This document shows, one piece after another, positions 4,896-6,209 of a DNA stretch of 6,209 nucleotides (position 1 is its first letter; every line of letters begins with the position of its first letter). The stretch is taken from assembly GCA_947259475.1 (NCBI GenBank), contig CAMYLW010000106.1:1-6209 (forward strand), written 5' to 3'. The position numbers and the translations under genes are program-made. The notes beneath the pieces were generated by a model. It did no database searches, was not told the origin of the DNA, and saw nothing but the letters and a program-made list of their open reading frames with translations. The stretch comes from Thermodesulfobacteriota bacterium. Its GTDB lineage: Bacteria; Desulfobacterota; Syntrophobacteria; BM002.

Positions 4896-4901
4896 TATAA
4901 T
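4896..4901 (+). promoter_or_regulatory. Perfect -10 box, possible promoter of the inositol-phosphate synthase gene
   Basis: TATAAT matches the consensus exactly, but no convincing -35 lies 16-18 bp upstream, where the CAATCT repeats sit. Transcription would need an activator or be weak. A second, poorer candidate is GATAAT at 4991-4996, also without a -35. The leader from the first would be about 120 nt. Confidence 0.3.
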
Positions 4902-5012
4902 CAATGCTCCATGGACAACATGTGAGCTGGACATCGCCTACCGGTTTTGGCTAAGTTAAGAATGAATAGGGGACATAAGGGTATTTTTCTGATAATGTCG
5001 ACCAGTTCGTGT

Positions 5013-5018
5013 GAGGTG
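5013..5018 (+). promoter_or_regulatory. Ribosome binding site of the inositol-phosphate synthase gene
   Basis: GAGGTG sits 8 nt before the ATG at 5027, which fixes that codon as start over the in-frame ATG at 5069 inside the dinucleotide-binding strand. Confidence 0.7.
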
Positions 5019-5026
5019 TCATTACT

Positions 5027-6209
5027 ATGACCGCGTTTGCTTCTTCCCATTCTCAGTCACTTCTTCTGATGATAGCCGGAGCCAAAGGAGCTGTTGGCTC
5101 CACCGTCGCGGTGGCCTCTACGGCCATGCGGTACCAGCCAGAATTGGTCTTGCCAAGCTTAACTACCAAACACATGTTGCCCGGTTTGGATTCTTCCCAG
5201 CCATTTCAGGTGGTGGGCTGGGATGCAACTGATACGACGCTGCTTGCAGCCATCGGGGTTCAGGGGGTGCTTTCGGAAGATATATGGAAGCCGTACGCGG
5301 ACGAACTCGAACAGATACAGGTGAGAACACCACCTTCAGACAGCCTGGACTTAAAGGGCCAGGTTGAACAACTGAGCCAGGACATCCAGGAGTTTAGAGC
5401 TCTTTATCCCAATACTAAGGCTGTGCTCATCAACCTGCTGCCTGCGGCTGTTACAGAGAATCTGCACCGCTTTAAGAGCCTTTCCCAACTGTATTCTGAA
5501 TTCGACCCCATAAATCTCCCTGATCTCTCCTACGCCATCGCAGCGGTTCTCGCTGGTGTTCCTGTGGTTAATTTCACCCCAAATGAGGTGGAAATCCCAG
5601 TGGTAATAAATGAGGCTGTTAAGCGAGGTGTCCCAATATCAGGGCGCGACGGCAAAACCGGCCAAACCTATCTAAAAGTTGTATTGGCTTCAGCCTTGAA
5701 GGCCAGAAATCTTTTTGTGGATGGCTGGTACAGCCTGAACATCCTCGGCAATCAAGATGGGAAAAACTTGATGGATCCCAAGAGGGCTGCAGGGAAGTTG
5801 TCGAACAAGACTGAAATTCTCGATGAAATTCTTGGTTATCCCGTCGGTGAGCGATATGGCGTTCCTTCCCACCAGGTTCAAATCGACTACTATCCGCCCC
5901 GCGGTGACGCCAAAGAAGCATGGGATGTGATTGACTTTCTCGGCTTGTTCGGACTGCCCATGAGCATCCGGTTGAATTTGCAGGGCAGGGATTCAGTTCT
6001 TGCGACTCCCCTTGTCTTGGACCTGGCCCGCTGGATGGTTGTCCTTCAGGGGGCAGGTCGCTCCGGGCCGATCCCCGAACTGGCATTCTACTATAAGCAA
6101 CCAGTAGGTGATGATCCTCCCGTGACCTTTCAAGACCAGCTTTCCAGGCTTCGCGAGTTGGCACTGGAGTGCGAGAAGATATTAGCAGACAACCCCGAGC
6201 CTAAGCTCC
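5027..6209 (+). CDS. myo-Inositol-1-phosphate synthase (inositol-3-phosphate synthase), 3' end outside window
   Basis: The frame is open from ATG 5027 to the right edge, about 394 residues, so the end is missing. The enzyme is NAD-dependent and turns glucose 6-phosphate into inositol 1L-1-phosphate by oxidation, cyclisation and reduction. The N-terminal Rossmann loop is GAKGAVGST (18-26). GWD (64-66) follows the second strand and probably binds NAD. The family's central segments are all present: LAGVPVVNFTPN, GRDGKTGQT with Lys210 (206-214), LGNQDGKNLMDP (240-251), a Lys-rich helix to about 262, GDAK (293-296) and RDSVLATPLVLDLAR (321-335). The GKTGQT, DGKNL and GDAK lysines and aspartates correspond to the catalytic block in studied members. 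The late PELAFYYK pattern suggests the protein ends soon after the window, shorter than the 500-plus residues of eukaryotic forms. The product feeds inositol lipids or inositol-phosphate solutes. Partner genes are not visible upstream; the gene has its own leader and SD. Confidence 0.9.
   Translation, partial: MTAFASSHSQSLLLMIAGAKGAVGSTVAVASTAMRYQPELVLPSLTTKHMLPGLDSSQPFQVVGWDATDTTLLAAIGVQGVLSEDIWKPYADELEQIQVRTPPSDSLDLKGQVEQLSQDIQEFRALYPNTKAVLINLLPAAVTENLHRFKSLSQLYSEFDPINLPDLSYAIAAVLAGVPVVNFTPNEVEIPVVINEAVKRGVPISGRDGKTGQTYLKVVLASALKARNLFVDGWYSLNILGNQDGKNLMDPKRAAGKLSNKTEILDEILGYPVGERYGVPSHQVQIDYYPPRGDAKEAWDVIDFLGLFGLPMSIRLNLQGRDSVLATPLVLDLARWMVVLQGAGRSGPIPELAFYYKQPVGDDPPVTFQDQLSRLRELALECEKILADNPEPKL

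Noticed and set aside
4955..4984. GTTAAG and GGGTAT resembling a sigma-B promoter
   Set aside because: The spacing is about 18 bp instead of the usual 12-14, and the -35 match is poor.
5619..6164. Long minus-strand open frame opposite the inositol-phosphate synthase
   Set aside because: The plus strand encodes a clear enzyme with all family motifs over the same bases; the minus product has low-complexity Ser/Arg/Pro composition and no SD.

Overview
The window looks like an ordinary chromosomal segment of a mesophilic or moderately thermophilic bacterium with roughly balanced base composition. Strong AGGAGGT-type ribosome binding sites (Shine-Dalgarno, SD), spacious and structured intergenic DNA, a PilZ c-di-GMP sensor and an inositol-phosphate synthase of the bacterial type would fit a Desulfobacterota-like (former deltaproteobacterial) organism. 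A Firmicutes relative cannot be excluded. This placement is inference from general family resemblance, not from a marker gene.

Layout. The left edge holds the C-terminal part of a multi-spanning membrane protein (+, 1-479). It converges on a small cysteine-based protein phosphatase (-, 536-1084). Upstream of the phosphatase lies about 300 bp without a gene, filled with GTCA-word repeats and several hairpins. Next is an omega-amidase/YafV-type nitrilase-superfamily enzyme (-, 1380-2174), with a clear SD, an inverted repeat in its leader and a plausible promoter. A divergent gap leads to an AT-richer orphan gene of unknown function (+, 2480-2956). A stand-alone PilZ protein (+, 3191-3544) follows, then a near-palindrome.

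A promoter at about 3754-3782 drives a two-gene unit: a YfcD/Idi-like Nudix hydrolase (+, 3841-4344) and a single-domain cupin (+, 4352-4753). The cupin SD lies on the last codons of the Nudix gene. A 273-bp gap with short heptamer repeats and a perfect TATAAT leads to a myo-inositol-1-phosphate synthase (+, from 5027) that runs off the right edge.

How the genes relate. Only Nudix-cupin shows convincing operon structure. The amidase and phosphatase share a strand, but 295 bp of structured DNA separates them and each is probably expressed separately. The inositol-phosphate synthase opens a new unit whose partners lie outside the window. No RNA gene, CRISPR array, transposase or phage gene was seen. 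The least explained material is the repeat-rich intergenic DNA at 1108-1369 and 4823-4901 and the orphan gene at 2480-2956. I found no convincing new multi-gene system.
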